Below are positions 9,101 through 24,300 of a DNA stretch of 64,000 bases, one piece after another (position 1 is the first letter of the stretch; the number at the start of each line of letters is the position of its first letter). The stretch is from Paragonimus skrjabini miyazakii (taxonomy: Eukaryota > Platyhelminthes > Trematoda > Plagiorchiida > Troglotrematidae). Location: NCBI GenBank assembly GCA_014338405.1, contig JTDE01000896.1:1-64000 (forward strand), given 5' to 3'. Below the pieces are notes generated by a model. The model saw only the letters and a list, made by a program, of their open reading frames with translations, made no database searches and had not been told where the DNA came from. A program made the translations under genes and the position numbers.

Positions 9101-12100
9101 AATTATTTATCTGGAACGGTGTTACGAACGTAAGTTGTCGGCAACTGCTCATCCGTAAGGCAAAGTAGTGTCAAATATTAAACTTCTGAAAAAATGTCAT
9201 GTTACCAGTTAAAACAAAAGCAATCGCAATAGTAGCCACCCACAGTTCTGATCACGCTATAGATTCACGTTCTACGACGGTCATCTGCATGGGTTTGTGA
9301 GAGAATGAACCCTCCGAAGTTTAGGGAAGCGCAAGTACAATTACAAGACCAGCGGGTAAAGTCTGTGGTTACAACAACTATGGAATTTAAAAAGTTTCCT
9401 CATGTGATTGCACCGTTGATCGGTTTGATGAAATAGGTCTGGATTCAGGCTGTTTGTTGATTTATAATTCATCTCGTGAACGTCCAACCGCCTGATCAAA
9501 ATGTCCTACCGCACAGCTGCAACAGAACAAATCGTTCAAGCTCATGTGCATTAGGATGATGCAGTGAACCAAACACGTGATGTCGTTGCATTACCTCAAG
9601 TAGTTTATTTCATTTACACCCTCACTGGCACCGGTAGAGTAATGTATATATATATATCGCTGCTAAGCACCACTGTTCATCACTAGTGGTCAAATGATTT
9701 CAGTCTAAATTCGTCATTTATTTTGAAATTAGTGTTTACGGGTATCAGGAGCAACACTACGCATATGCGCACTAAAGACGCAATGAGTGGCAAATTGCGC
9801 GATTAAATACTGCAAGCAAAGTCCCTAAACTCAAAATAATTTTGCTTAAAATCTAATTTTCTTATTAGCTTGAAATGATGCAAACTTGGGTAACTGACAA
9901 TAAACTACACTGATTTTAGAATCTACTGCCTGAAGTTGTGTGGTCTGAATTGCTGAATTGCGATAACCAACAACATTAAGCTTACTGAAAGAAAAAGTGA
10001 CTTTGCAATCAAGGTGTAATGTAGTACACAACGAACTGTGAAGCAATCAACTTCCCCTCAATTCATTCGGTCATACATGTAAGGAGGTCACTCATTTTAT
10101 GACAAATGAAAAAAATATTTTTCTGTGGGTTTAGGTTAAAGGCTTTTTTTTGTCCAGTCATTAGTTATTTCGCATTTGTCTGAAACAAATATGCTTATGA
10201 AATCCTGCTCGGGCAATCAGTATCCCGGATCACTCCGTGGATCTCATACGACTTAAGGTCTAAACGACAACTAGGTTCAGAGGTAACATTTTTGAGCTCA
10301 CAGATTAGCATCGTGGTTTAGCTGACGGTATATTTGTCACATGTGGCAGTGTTGTTTATCCCACTAGTTCATGTTCAGCCAATACCTAGATTTTCCGTAC
10401 CTGCATCTTTTCCGAAATATGTTTTGGAAAACGTCATTTTGTGTGAACGGCGTCCAATTGCTGCTGATCACACAACATTTTGTTAAATATGTCTTCTAAG
10501 TAGGACTACTCAGAGAAACTCGTATACCAACACTTAAAATCCAAGCATGCATGATTTGGTTTGCACTCAGCGAAAGAAGAGGTGGCCCGGTGTGATAAAC
10601 CTTGGTTTACTCCTATTGGTTACGAACGTAAAAGGTTATATGTGGCAAACATGGGTAGCAATGTAAACATGGTCTCGAGTGAGAAGTATATTGGAATAGT
10701 TAATTCCCGGTAGCAACCAAATTGCTTTGTAGGCAATTTCACCCGAAAAAGGCATTTGTTAATTAGTTTTGCCTTGGGGAGCGTCAGCACTTTGGAGGTT
10801 CACACTGCAAAATAACACATCGAACGAGTTTGGCGCGCTAACGATTTCGCTTGTTTTACAATGTGGCCTACGACGAACAGATTATTGTTTATAAATATAC
10901 AAGCTACTGCTGCATTACGCTCACCAAACAGGTATGTTGTTGGCAGTTAGTGTAGAATTTGGTCGATATAAGTTGAACGCTACTCACAACTGATAACAGA
11001 TTCCGCGTCTTTCGGATGCGGTTGATCGGAAGAGTTATCGAAAGGTGAATGCTGTGATCCATAATGAGCGATATTCAACATAATCAAACATATTTTCAAA
11101 TATTCTCTATCATAGAACTGTGGATATTTTTTTGAAAAGTACGTCGCCGTAAATGTAAGTGATGAATGTGTGCATGATAAACAATATATCCCACTAGATT
11201 GCAGCTGTGAACAAGTTGAACAACACAAGACTAAGTTGATAACCGCGAAGCATTCGTAAAATAAGGCAAAGCGGACTGTACACTTCGACTCGCCTTGCTT
11301 ATTGTTCGGTCTTTGAAGAGCAATTTTAAAACTGCTGTTCATTAATAAACTTATAAACGACGGCTTTGACTTGTGTCTTCTTGATGTATGCGTCAGTATA
11401 CCTCTCTATATACCATTTCCGAATCAAATCTTCTATAACTTTTCCTCTTCACATGTAGCCGCCAGTGCTCATTGCTGGATTTTGTAAAACACGGTTCTCA
11501 CCAAAACACTGTAATGAGCAAAAACATGAAAAATGCCAAGGTTGATCACTGTAAACGTTTCAATGTCACTCAGGCGTTGAAATAATACGTTACATTTCCA
11601 AGGAGTGAGGTGCTTGTGAAAACTAAACCATCGTTCAAGTCCATTTTGCAAACAATTGAGAAGTTCATGTTTACAGTGATAAAGCGTTTGAAAGTATGGC
11701 AATTTCGATATTAATGGTGAGGTTTGAAATACGATTCACATAACGCATGATGACTGACACTAACCACATTACCACACAGTTTCCATTCAGTAAGTCGAGT
11801 TAAAACTAATGGACTACCAAAGTAACTGCCCTAAATTTGTCATGAGTAACACTTTCTCAAACACAATTTTTATTTTCAATATTCAAAGTATGGGTACTTT
11901 GGTCACAAAAAATGGATTTAGATTGGACGTTAAATAAAATTCAGCATTCAAATGTTTCTTAAGGTGTAGCTTTTGTGTCATGCATGAAATATTACGTGCA
12001 CAATGTCACCTGCATGCGGTTTAAATGTATTACTGGTTGAAAAGTATTTTGCACTCCGCTGAACTAAACAATTAACAGGCGGGCTGGAGATTTAAGTTCA

Positions 12101-15100
12101 TTTGGAAAGCCTCCCGAACGCTGCATTGTACATGTGCAAAAATTTTGTTAAAACACCATCACGCCTGTACTTTTGATGTACCTCTTAACTGGACATGGGT
12201 AATCCGGCTGACTTCATTTGTGAACACTGAAACCTAGAAAATCATCAACGTAATAGTTTGCCCCACTATTATGTCACTGCCAGGTTTACTGTCTGTGTGG
12301 GTCTTTCGCATATTTCCGAGAATGACTCATTTCGAACTCAAATTTTCACAGAGAACATGTCTGTCTACGAGAGTAAATATTCTTTCATTTCTTGCGACTA
12401 CTTGAAAACATAGCAGTTTTCAAACGGTGAATGGTTTTGCTGCGTGCGTTGTTCATTGTGCGAAATGTCTATTAAATTCATGTAAGACCGTTCTCTCTTA
12501 TACTTGGGTGATAAAACAGTGCTATACTTCTAGTCGAGCAAATTCTCAAATTGAACTTTTGCTTTCAACTCATTGACTCTCTGATGTGGATTTCAATTTT
12601 TAGCTCAGTCGATGGGTTTTCCATTTCGTTCACTTAAACCGAATTGGTGATAATTTCTACACATGTTTCAGTCCGTCCATAAGCGTGACGGTCAATTCTT
12701 CGTGATAACCAATCACCTTGAACACCCTTCTGACTCTTAGTTTTAATATTCTAAAAATGCCCTCGAACGTTGAGATTCATACCAATAAAAGTTTCATAGG
12801 TAACGTCACAACTCCTCTTGATGTTATTTCGTCCATTTCTGATGACCCCAGCTATGACAGTTTGCAATGGCATGACAGTTAGTAATCATGGACTAAATGT
12901 GCCTCAGAAGTAAACAACAAAATACGGATGACGTTAATTACGATGTTAAACAGTACACTTCTGTTGACATTTAACAAATGAACATTGATAGTTAGCCGCG
13001 TACGAAATGTTTGATAAATAACAACAATATATACTTTTCGTAATAACGAAAGAATGTTTTGCTTCTGTCGACATGCGTCGCTTGTAAAAATGTGCGAACT
13101 TCCAGTTGTTGCTGGGAAACCATGGTATTATTGTGCAATCCAATTCACTTTATTGTTCTAACAATTACTTTGTTTGGAGAAAAATGCAAACAGAAGTGCG
13201 ATATTTGACCTTCGCTGTCTACGATTGGACCGCGTAAGCTAGTATGGATCCTGCACAAGCTTTGACTTCCAGGGCGTTTATTCCCAAAACTTTCAGGGAC
13301 GCGATCAACCGGTAAACTGATCGGGTTGCACCACCTGTGGTTTTTCGATAACCAAATCCACACATCACTTAAGGACAATCTGTACCAGACACCTTATAGA
13401 CAGAACACCAACAGTGAAATAAAACTGCGAGACCACGTGGCTACGAGGCACAAAATGTTCACAAAATGTCAACATATAATTAAGTAACTTAGTCAGTTGG
13501 TCCCTGCCCGGTCAGAGATTTCACTAACATATGAATCGCTGGCTAGACACGTCAGTCGACAAAGCGGTTTAAAGCAACGGATAGCTCAGCCGCATCTTAA
13601 ATAGTTCTATTATTTATCATTGCTTACTAAACTTTTAGATTTGCGTTTATTTTTGCTTCATTCCTTTAGAATATTCCACGCACGCATGGTGGTAAGCGGC
13701 AATGAAACCAAAGTATTATCTTGTCACAAATATGACCGTCAATAATCGATCCGTGTAATCGTTTAAGCACTAACATACAGTAAAATAATGTTCACTGCAT
13801 AGTCAGTCACGCCCAATGTATTTCTTTGTTGAAAACAAACTGTGGATAACGGTTTTCAATTGAAACAAAGTTTAGTGTGTATCATTTCTGTTATTCGTCT
13901 TCGGGACTATGCATTGACAAAAAGAAGTACCAGTTACCTCTTGCTAATTTCCGACTGTTTTTTAGCAGAATTTGATAATCCGACGACTATATATCTGTCC
14001 AAAATTGTCAACTGTTTTATTTTAACTGGATCAAAGTCGCAATATAAAAATATCGCAATATGTTTTCAAGTAAAGTCATCAGGTGGGCATGCCAAAGTCA
14101 CTTCCATTTGTAAACTGGTTTAAGATGAATTATCTCAAGATAACTTGTAAAAGGCTGATAACTGTGAAATACTCAACCAAACGCGTTTTCAGCAGATTAG
14201 CCATCAGAATCTTTCTGATCCAAACACAGTTTTTAATGTAAACTCACAAAGGAAACTTGCCTCAATTATGAAATTACGTTTGTTTTGTGTCCAGATCAGT
14301 CACTAGTTTCGACCAATTTAAACTATGAGGAATCAGTGCTGCTCTGCATTGGCTATATTTACCTTAATTATCCAAACTGGTAACTTTTGTGCGTAAACCT
14401 AATAAAATTACACAGTATTCAGCCCTTTAGAAATTTTTTGTCAAAAATAGGTAGCTTCAGCAAAAAATCAAATTTATATGTTCAAAATCGTGCCCTGAAG
14501 CACTTCTAATTCAGATGGAAAATGCCACCAGCCAACATTGCTAAATTCTCCATTAGCTGTTCTTGTAATTTTCGGTTGAGTTCTCAACAAAGTATAAACA
14601 TATTAAACAGCGCTAATTAAATTTATACTAACATATATATGAGCATTATTTTGTCATCTTTATTTCCGTACGTCTATAAGTTGAATATTTCAATTTGTTA
14701 AGTGAAGTCATAATTGAATAAAAATGGATTGTTCACTACAATTTAGGTTAGTTTGATTAAATCTGTTGAATTCGCAATATATCACAGATTATGTAAAACT
14801 GACAGAACAGTAACAGAAAATTACTTTCACAATTGAACAAATAATTTTACACAGTTTTCATGGTATATTGAACAACAATAAGAATAATACAATGTATTGC
14901 TTCCTAACAAAATCCATTAGATATACATGATCACAAGCGCACATGAGTTCACATGAGTTCAGTAAACAAAACGAATTCAGTTTTCATAAAACTATTGATA
15001 TACTTGATAAAACTCATTCGTTAGTCTACAGTAGCCGACAGCTAACAATGCATTCCATGTACTATATGTGGCCCGCTGGAGATATGTGGACTTACGGACA

Positions 15101-17804
15101 CGCGTATTTCCACATACATAAGTATACTCACTCTCACCATGACACACAGCCACTTGTGGTTGGCCAGTGCTAAATAACATCTGAATGCCATCATTCACAC
15201 CATTTTAGTGGACATCTTGCCAGATGCACTATTTTATACTATGAGCTAACTGCGAGGAAAGGAAATTACAACTGACTTCAACCAATATATCCATAATCTG
15301 ATTAGATCTTGAAATTTTGAGTAAAGATTTAAAAAGATGGACATTTTCATTGAAACTTCTGTTAAACTCATAAAATAGTCCAGTTATTGGAAGCCAAACA
15401 GGCAATATGTACAATTTGTGGCAAATTACAGGACTCTGGTTAATTTATGGTGAGTTCTGGGACCTACGTCCTGTTACGTTTAAGGGTTCGCAACGTTTTT
15501 ATTTTGATTGAATACGCCATCAGATTATTTGGTTTACTGCATTTAACTAACAAAACATTAAACATTGCATGCATTCTCACAAACCAAAATACAATTACCC
15601 TCTTTACATTTTGTGTGTACATTTTACTTTTGTGCAATATGGAAAAGTGAACGTTTGAAAAAGTAAACCTGATGGAACTCAATAGATTGCAACCAAATGT
15701 CTGTTGGCCTGCAAAAGTTAACATCGAAGAATGAGTATTATTCATAATTATTCACTGGGTCACTACATTTGAGTCTAATAAATCTGATTGACTATTTAAA
15801 TGAACCGGTGGGTCTTAAACGGAATTACGGTGGTTACTGTCCGGTGTGTTGAAATTCTAACCAAACAAAGCTTGAACGTCAAAAGTAAATGCTTTGGTGA
15901 CTTACAACAAAATTTCTTTTTTTAATTTTGAGTGAAATCCAAAAGTGGTTAGGTGTTAAAGAATTAATCCATGGTATCCACAATTGCAAACCTTGATCAA
16001 TCTCACTTCGCGAAATTAAGTGAGAATACGATATAAAACTGATATTCATAATCCCAAAACCCCACAAAGCGACCAGCAGTTACAATGAAGAAGTCGTTAC
16101 AATGATTAAAGTAACAGCATTCAGTTAAATTTATGGTTGACAAAAATAAGATACATGAGGTGAGCTCAATCGCAATTTTTGTAATTACTACAATAAAAAT
16201 TAGATTTAGCACTACAGTGACTCTCTAGTCCTACTCTCGTAGAATGTTTCGTGACGGTTTGTCTGTGCAATATTATTTAGTTTCCTCTGAGTTTCTTCAT
16301 CTAAATGAGGCTTAGACGAAACATGTGATAATTCCTATACGGTAGAAGTTCTAAAATGTAATCAGACAGCCTATTTAGATTGCTCAAAATGATCTGATAA
16401 ATCTGGCAGTTGACACATTCTGTCTTCAGGATTACTGAGTGCTGCACAGCAGGAGTTGTTAAGCATCGTTACAGTTTTGGCAGAATAAATCTTTGGATAT
16501 CATCCGTCACGTTTTGTTTGTAAGTTCTGAGCCTTGAATAAATTTAAACAAGTAGGACAAGTGGTCAAAATTATAACACCCCCATCTCACAGCGGAGAAT
16601 AATAAGCACACGATCAATTTCGACAAATCGCAGTTCACCAATGTCATAAATTATGTCATTCAGCAGCCTGGCCAAAATCCCTTACAGCGTTGAATCGTGG
16701 ATAAGTTTGGGTCACAAAAATAGCTGGATGTTCAAACCGTTTGTCTGTAACAAGTACAACGTACTACCCTGAACTATCGCGAATACAAATGTCGCCTAGT
16801 GATTGGAAAGTTAAACTGGAATAGAACTAGACAGAAACTGCAGTGCTACTCGTTGACAGTAAAAAATAATACACTTAATATGCCCGGTTTAGTCATGAGA
16901 AGAAACGCGTAGCAAACAAGCTGGTTTTCGGTGTTTTATAATAATAATAGTAATACATGTCAACGTATAATACCCGTTTTTGGTTGGACTACAGCGATCT
17001 GCTTATGTGAGTTGTCATGCACCAGGAGCCAGATGAAATAATCATGATAATTAGGTTACATAATGAATATATGTATCAGGAAAACATTTAAGCAGTTCTT
17101 AAGTCGGATCCTTGTCCACTTCATAAGTAACATACGGTCTTTCAAAATGAACATCATTTAAATCTATTCTTAACCTTCGCATTCAGATAAACCTACCAGA
17201 CAGGCTGTTTGATGCGTTACCTCCATTAAGGCCATAAAAAGCTGAGTCAGAAAAAGTGTGTGAATACGCTTCCCTTAGATCGAACTAGGAAAAGTATTCT
17301 GAACTCATAAACATATGTAGGACGACCAATTTGCATTAAACGACTATGAATGTAATCCAACATTGATTGCATAGCATTACTGATTCAAAATCATACTTTG
17401 GTTTCTTTACAAAGATTATCATCTATATTATTGTCCATATACTAGTCTGCCTTATGACGCATTCCTCGGGAAATTAGAGAAGTATTATATTTGGAGAGTT
17501 GCCACAGGCGGTGACTTGACGTGGTACATATAATAAGTAATTCTCACAAATATATGACACACTTCAAAAAGTATCGTTCACCGCTTTTGCGGACTGTTGT
17601 ACACAGCAGAACCTTCTGACTGTAGCTACCTAAACCGGCAGTTTCTTACTGCTCTTTGGCATGGACGAAAGATGTTAGACTCTGCCATGAAAACAAATTA
17701 ACGTCAGCGTTCTTATTAGACGTCACTTTTCAGTTTAAGAGCAAGTGACTGCGCAGTATTTCCTTCGTAAATTTAGTTGAAGCATAATTAAGTTATGCAG
17801 GAAT
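6166..17804. other. Long stretch without a recognisable gene or element
   Basis: No protein family, RNA gene or repeat copy was recognised in this 11.6 kb. ORFs are short and lie on both strands. The longest is 120 codons on the minus strand (10980-11342), with a GTGAGT near its end that could be a donor, but it has no recognisable homology. A minus-strand ORF of 77 codons at 13145-13378 ends over an AATAAA-like hexamer. A short TA run lies at 9645-9657 and a 10-bp tandem duplication at about 14940-14959. Most of this is presumed intergenic or intronic. Confidence 0.5.
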
Positions 17805-18361
17805 GATTACTGATGAATAGTAGGGGGTTTTGGTTTTCATATGGATTGAACATCACCCACAACTGATCGCAGCTGTCTCATTCCTGAAGATTTTCCAACC
17901 GACCCCTTTCAAAAGGGAGCACCGCCAATCTATATGGAAACCAAAATTCCTTACAACTCAATAGTAATCAAATACCGCTCAACAAATCAATAATTTCTGT
18001 GATCTCAACTTGGAACGAAGTCCTAGTCGAGGGGTCATCGACTGGAATTAACAGACAGTCGCTGTATCTCCTTTCGAGGCGATCGGACAAACTGATCTTT
18101 ATCCATAAGCGAAAGCGGTTGAGCCTTCACATATGATAATTCGGTCGTACCCAATGTGAAGTGAATGGTGCAGTTTTCAGCAAGGTTGCCTCTTGAAAGC
18201 GTGGCCGGAGTCCTAGTCGTGGAAGCGGCAAGGATATGTCCCACTGATGAGCTCTGATGAGAACGAAACTCGAGTCTAGTGTTTCTTTTCGGAAGTGGCT
18301 GACTGGAAAGTTCACGAGAATGCGGCAGCTGCTATCAAATGTGAGTGATGTTCAATCTGTA
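17805..18361 (+). mobile_element. Hammerhead SINE-like element, composite 3: inverted left arm plus full plus-strand unit
   Basis: A minus-sense partial copy (about 17805-17925: tail, AACATCACCC, GATCGCAGCTG) is followed by a plus-sense copy to 18361. The plus copy starts with the tail of a preceding unit (CCTTACAACTCAATAG near 17950-17963) joined directly to the unit start (TAATCAAATACCGC). This is a second independent head-to-tail junction like the one at 4931. The plus unit carries a degraded tRNA-like region (ATGGTGCAGTTTTC near 18166, GGAGTCCTAGTC near 18207) and a hammerhead with an intact core. No certain target-site duplication was found; GTTATGCAG at 17792-17800 and GTTATTCAG at 18373-18381 are only a possible, imperfect one. 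Confidence 0.78.
18238..18282 (+). ncRNA. Hammerhead ribozyme, core intact but stems weakened
   Basis: The plus strand reads GTCCCA, CTGATGA, stem II GCTCT-GATG-AGAAC, GAAA, CTCGAG, TC, TAGTGT. All core bases fit CUGANGA...GAAA and the cleavage site is allowed. Stem II has one mismatch and stem I pairs at only about half its positions, so activity would be low or absent. Confidence 0.7.
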
Positions 18362-21300
18362 AGTGTGACTAGGTTATTCAGTTTCGACACTTCATAAACG
18401 TTGCTTCCCGCGTATGTGAACCATCTTCCAGCAGACTTTAAGAAAAACTTGAAAGACCACTTAGTTCTCTGATTGATCTTAGGATTTTCTCGCTATTTTT
18501 CCCTTTCGATACCCAATAGTATTCTTTTCTAATGTCCCACTGCAAAAGTTTCTTTAGTAGAAAACGGTTTTGGCTGCATAAACGAGCATCGTGCAAACCC
18601 TGTTGCACTGACGAAGATAACGTAAAAACTGAACAGCACACCCCTTTACCACATATTTGATAACAGGGAGATCAGTCAGTGGTACTTCTGTTGAACATAT
18701 CCCGTCCATACTACTTATTCCAACAACGAAATCATCATTTTGAACATGTAAGTCTTTTTCTGTTTCACGTGTTACCAAAGTGCAAATGATGCACTATGCA
18801 AACACATCTCACTTCATGTGCATCTCCTAACTATCAGCTCAACTACAGATGGTGCGAAGACATAAAGGTCGGCATTGATCGTGTTGGTAATTACGTCGTT
18901 TACGACACACCGTTCAGGATGTTGCTTTATCCTACTCTAGTCGACATTGTCACCATGATTTACCTAGCTTTCGAATGAACTAAACACTCTGGAACCCTAT
19001 TATTTTTTTACCCATATTTGCTCATCAAAAATTAAGAGTGATTTGTCGAACAGACCGTTTTGAATGCGTCTGTAGTTAGACGACCACACTGACGTCCGGT
19101 TTTATTCAACAAGAACAGCGGCATTGTTTATCCAAATTCCACTTCCTCTTGCGGAGGCCAGAATACGAACAGTGGCCCAGCTGAAATGATGATTTATCTT
19201 TCGAAGTGCCAGTGCCCAAATGTTTACTGAAACCTTTGTTTCATTCTAGGCCAATTTTACTAAACATACTTTGTCTGGCACTGTTGGTCTACTTTATTTG
19301 TGCAGTAAGCATAACTCTGTATAGTGCTTGGGTCTTAGCATGGAAGCGCAAACTGACCAAAAACAGTACGCTACTGAGTAGAGATCGCGTATATTCGTCT
19401 GCCTCTCATCCTCATTAGGGATAGCCAGCTGAACGTAGTGGTGAGAAAGTTTATTGTAAAGATTGAGTATCTCTATATCGATTGTGGTTAACTGGTTGCA
19501 CATAATGAAACTGTGTTGCGTGAAGTATTATCTAAGGTTCGAGAGGTTACCGCTGCAAGAGGTAGTTGCGGCGGACAAATATCCAGGTGTACAACTTTAT
19601 GGCCAGTCTTGAAGCTTAGAATTACACGGAATGAACAATGTAAGTTCAAATGGAGTCAGTTAAGACATTTAATGTCAGTCCATGTCACGGTGTTTAGCCT
19701 TTTTTCTAACCACTGACAAATGTGTGACTAGTTTATTGTTGGAAACCTTAGTTAGGTTCAGTTCAAGCCGTGCAATTTGCACTTAGTTTTGATGAAAATA
19801 CACTTGGCGTTCCTGTCCAAATACTCCCCTGAACAGCTTTACAAAAAGAATTGGGTCCTTCGTTTCAAACCCATCCACGAATTACACGTGTAACAAGTTT
19901 CGAAATGATGGTGGTTTCAACTTCATGCAACCCGTACACACGGTTACCAATCTTCATTTGTTTTACCTACGATAAAATGTGTAAGGCTTGCTTAATGAAC
20001 CAAGGCTAAATTGCCCGCTCATGTACAGTGTGCTGCGGGTAGATCTTCAGGAGTAGCAATATTATGCAATTCCTCTTTCCTTACTTTCTTTTTGTGCTTT
20101 GTACCCGTTTGTCTTGTCAAGTTGTAATTCATTAAACCGGACAAAAATTAGTTGACTATGAATAAAAAATAGTTATGATACACAAATGCCACGTGTGTCA
20201 ATAACACAAATGTGTCAAATTTGTTTAGTCATGAACTTTACGGCAGTATTAGAATAAAATAACAAATTACTTCTGGCAAACGTATGTTCGCACCAAATAT
20301 TAGCGTTTCTTTAGTACCCACAATTTCTAATTTGATTTACAAGCATTACAGGGTACTTTTAAAAAATATTATGCTGAAAGTTATCTCAAATATCATAGTT
20401 TACAAAAAGACACCCAACATGTGTGTTAAACAACATATTCAAGGCAGCAGTTTTATATACTACTCCTTATATTTAGTTGACTTCAATTAAACAATAACAA
20501 AATAGATATGTTGTGCAGTTTAGCCGTCTAGTAAGCCACGTATGTTCACCTGCGGCAAATGTTAAATGGGTTACTTAAATAACATTTAAAAATCAGTATA
20601 AAATGGCATTTACCTACGCAGAATATTTGAAAACTCAACCGCTGTCTGAATATTTTTGACAAAGCTACTTTACTTTTTTTCAAACCTTCGGTGGATGTGC
20701 TCGAATGATAGACAATTGTTTGTTGATTGGAAGAGTTGAGTGGCTCTCTCCAGCGTACGCAAAAATAAAGGGAGCTGTAATCACAATCCATAGAAAGATG
20801 CTGATTAGCCATAGCAAATCTTAAACTAATGAGAATGTTAGTTTTTACCTGTTGTAGTAGCTGTTGATCAGTAAGGATTCAAGGGTAATTTTTGAAGAAC
20901 TACAAAGCAGACGAGAAGATGTGCTGTGCACCTGAGAACTGATTACACATTTGTTAACGACAAATTACCAGTGTAAAACAGCCATTTTGGCACAATGTTT
21001 ACATTAGTTTTGTGAGACGTGTGTGTTAACTGTAGACTAGTCTAACAAAAAAAACCGAAACTTTTTTGTTTTCCAGTCTGAGTTCAACATCCTGTTGATA
21101 GTAAGCTTTTTGACCCTTAAAACAAAACACTCCCACAGAATGACTTGTCGACGAAGTCTATTTCAGAAAACAATATTTACCATCAAAAGCATGTATCCGA
21201 ATTTAACGATTAAAAATATGCATCAATGTTGAACTGGCTGCAGCAAATACTCAACTTAAAAAATGGTGTGCTTGATGAGTATGCAACGTCAGAACATTAG

Positions 21301-24300
21301 TCTGAAGTGCAATGAATGACATATTAAAACCTTAAACATTTAATCACATTGAGCCAAACCACACAGAAAATTTTGAATCGGAACAAAATATTTAAAATTG
21401 TCTATTTTTATGACCGCAGATTTTGAATGACAATTAAGCCTAATGAGGTCAGCCAGAGGTAAGGCAGTCGACAAGTATTTGTGCTTCAAATTATTAGAGT
21501 TGTTAAAACTATCAGTTTTTGACATCAGTGGAACTTCTCCAACTAGAATGGCTCTGTACATTCACTAACACAACTGATTGCCTTGACTTGATAAGCATTT
21601 TTAAAGATGTGATGAAGTGGTAAATATAAAAGGAATCTCACCGTTTCTAAAAGATTCTTAATAGCAGCTTAAAGTATACATTTTGCGCGTATTATATTTG
21701 TATGTTTTTCTTGTTAAAGTTAAATTTTGGTTTTCACAAAATCTTTAACACATAAATGACTAGATATCTTTGCAATTCTCAGGAATTCTGCATTTTTCTA
21801 TTAACAGGCACTATGCGTGAATATACCCACTTTTTAGCACGTAAAACGAATTTGATTACACTGCTTATTTGTTTGACTGTATTGATCAGAAAATGATCAA
21901 TTTGCAAGTTATCTTTCGCCATACAGAATCGAGTCTGCGTCCCTGTGTATATTAGAAACAAAAAATAATCAATTCTCCTCTGTTTGCACACAGCTAAAAC
22001 AAAATGAACGAAAAGTGTGTTTGACGAAGCACAATGGGTTCTATTCAAAAATATTATCAATGCAGAACAAATGAGTAGGCATATAATCACGCACACAGTT
22101 TGTTAATTATTTAGCAGAAGTAACAATATGTCCATGAAAACTTTCCAAGAATGTATGAGTCTTTGACATTTGACGAAAACTTGTGCCATCTTTCAACTGA
22201 TTTCAGTGAAATTTGTGAACCGCAATTGGTAAGAAAAGTACGTCAAAGCAGATTATGGTGAAGTGGGTGTTTGTTTTGCTCTGACAAAAAGGCTATGTAA
22301 TATTAAGAATGGTTTTTATGAACACAATCAAGTTGGAAGAATCTACAGTTCAATTTACAACATGCCTGACTTTTCCTTAGTTTAAAGCTGATTAACAAAA
22401 ATCTTGCTACCCCATTTTTTTAATACTCACAGTTTCCAAAATATTTTTATAAAATGTAGTCAGAGGGTTTAAAACATACTCATTTACACTTTGTCAGGAT
22501 TATATACACACCATCCGGTTGTCAAGTTTGTGATATTTATATAAAAAATCCAACGTAGAAAAAATAACGGGTATGTGGATGAACAGCTCTGAGTTTCTTA
22601 TAATTTAAAGTGCAATGTTAAGCGTACTTGAATAGTACACGTGAATTGTTATCACGACTTGCCTCTCAGCTATTTATTGGCCACAAATAAAATAACATTC
22701 AATAAAGGCTCCGTCTAAAATTAATTCTGATGCATGTGACATTAAATTACAGAAATAAACCCTTGTAGGTTTCCGGCAGAAAATTGCAAAATATTGTGGT
22801 GACACAACGATTAGATATAATGCGGGGAAGGCGTGTGTAAGAAATTATGAGATATACTTTTTCACTTCAGTGCAGGCGAACCACCTTAATCCGTTCCGCG
22901 CGATGATTTTGCCAATTCAGCATTCATCGTCATAAGTTTAAAACCAGGACGATTTATGTGTAGGAGTTACTGGTTCAAGTTTTAATAACTTCTTTGAAAG
23001 AGTGAATGAAAAAACAACGGCATATTTTCATAAAAATAATGAATCGAAGTGGATTATTTAGCTATCAGTCGATGGAATATTATTCGCTAATAACAACGGC
23101 GGCTGAAACAAAAGGGATAACACAAATGGTTCAATATAAGAACTGATAACGCGCGATGTTTGTTTCCTAACGCTTTTCATATGTCACCTAGTTAGGTATT
23201 ATTGAATGCGTAAATACAGCATCCAATTTCTTGTAACATGCTTACGTTGTTGCTGTTGCAAATGCACATTTCCGAACAGTACAAGCAAAAGTACATCAGA
23301 AGAAACTTAATTGAAAGAAGTTGGGTTTCGATCACGTTGGAACCTGTGAAAAACTGAAATCCCCAAACATAGCAGAGCACTTGCGTTTTCTCTAAATAAC
23401 ATTTTCTGTAAAATCGATTCAAACACAATGCGGTTTTACGGTTGGTTAATATGCAAGGAGCTAGTTTGACATCAAAGCAGCAAGAAGACAAACGTTGCGG
23501 GACGTTAACATTTTGATTTATCTCGTCAGCCGCATACTAATTACAAACAGACTATATAACAGAGGTGCGTGGTAACAGTAGTTGAACATAGGGAGTGTGT
23601 GTGTCAAAAGTCGGCTACCGGGGGAAATGGACGGTATGAAACATCATATTTCGCGCACACAGTTCGATCAGTACAGTTTCAATGATAACCCGAATTTTGG
23701 GACATGGGTGCCGTAAAAACAAAGTGGACGACCTGGTATTACGTCTCTGACCTGTTTAAGTTTATAATGCACACCAGCGATGCGTTGTGAACCACAGAAT
23801 AAATTAGCATCAGTCAACGGAGGTTATCACCTGTAGGAAGAACTGAAGTTACATCCTGAAATAACAACATGATTAACATGGTGATCCTTTGCCCGTGAAC
23901 TTCGCACAAAATGTTCAATCTATAGGGCTTTTTCTTTCATGTTCGTACGTATAGTTTGCAGAGAATATTTCTTATACGAAAAGAAAAGGTGCGATCAAAA
24001 CAAACTCTCAACAATGAGAATAGAAATCTTTTCACTCGAATGTAACATTACTTTGCTTAGTTGCATGACGAAAAGGCACGCGTCTTTATTCTTTTTTTCC
24101 TATATTATCATGCAGCTAAAACAAAACTTTCACACTATACGATGACTTGTTACGCAAAGAAAGGACTGCAGTTTCACAGGTCTTCAGTTTTCCTAGTCCC
24201 CTAATATCAGAAAGCTTTTTTTTGATGAATTCTAAAAACATATCCATTAATAGTGTGGAAAATGGCTTATTGTATATCCAACCCAAGATCACGTTATGAA

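Noticed and set aside
10980..11342. 120-codon minus-strand ORF
   Set aside because: Longest anonymous ORF outside elements, but no domain, conserved motif or clear exon context; kept only as a remark in the region entry.
17792..18381. Target-site duplication for SINE composite 3 (GTTATGCAG / GTTATTCAG)
   Set aside because: Only 8 of 9 bases match and the repeats do not abut the element ends cleanly.
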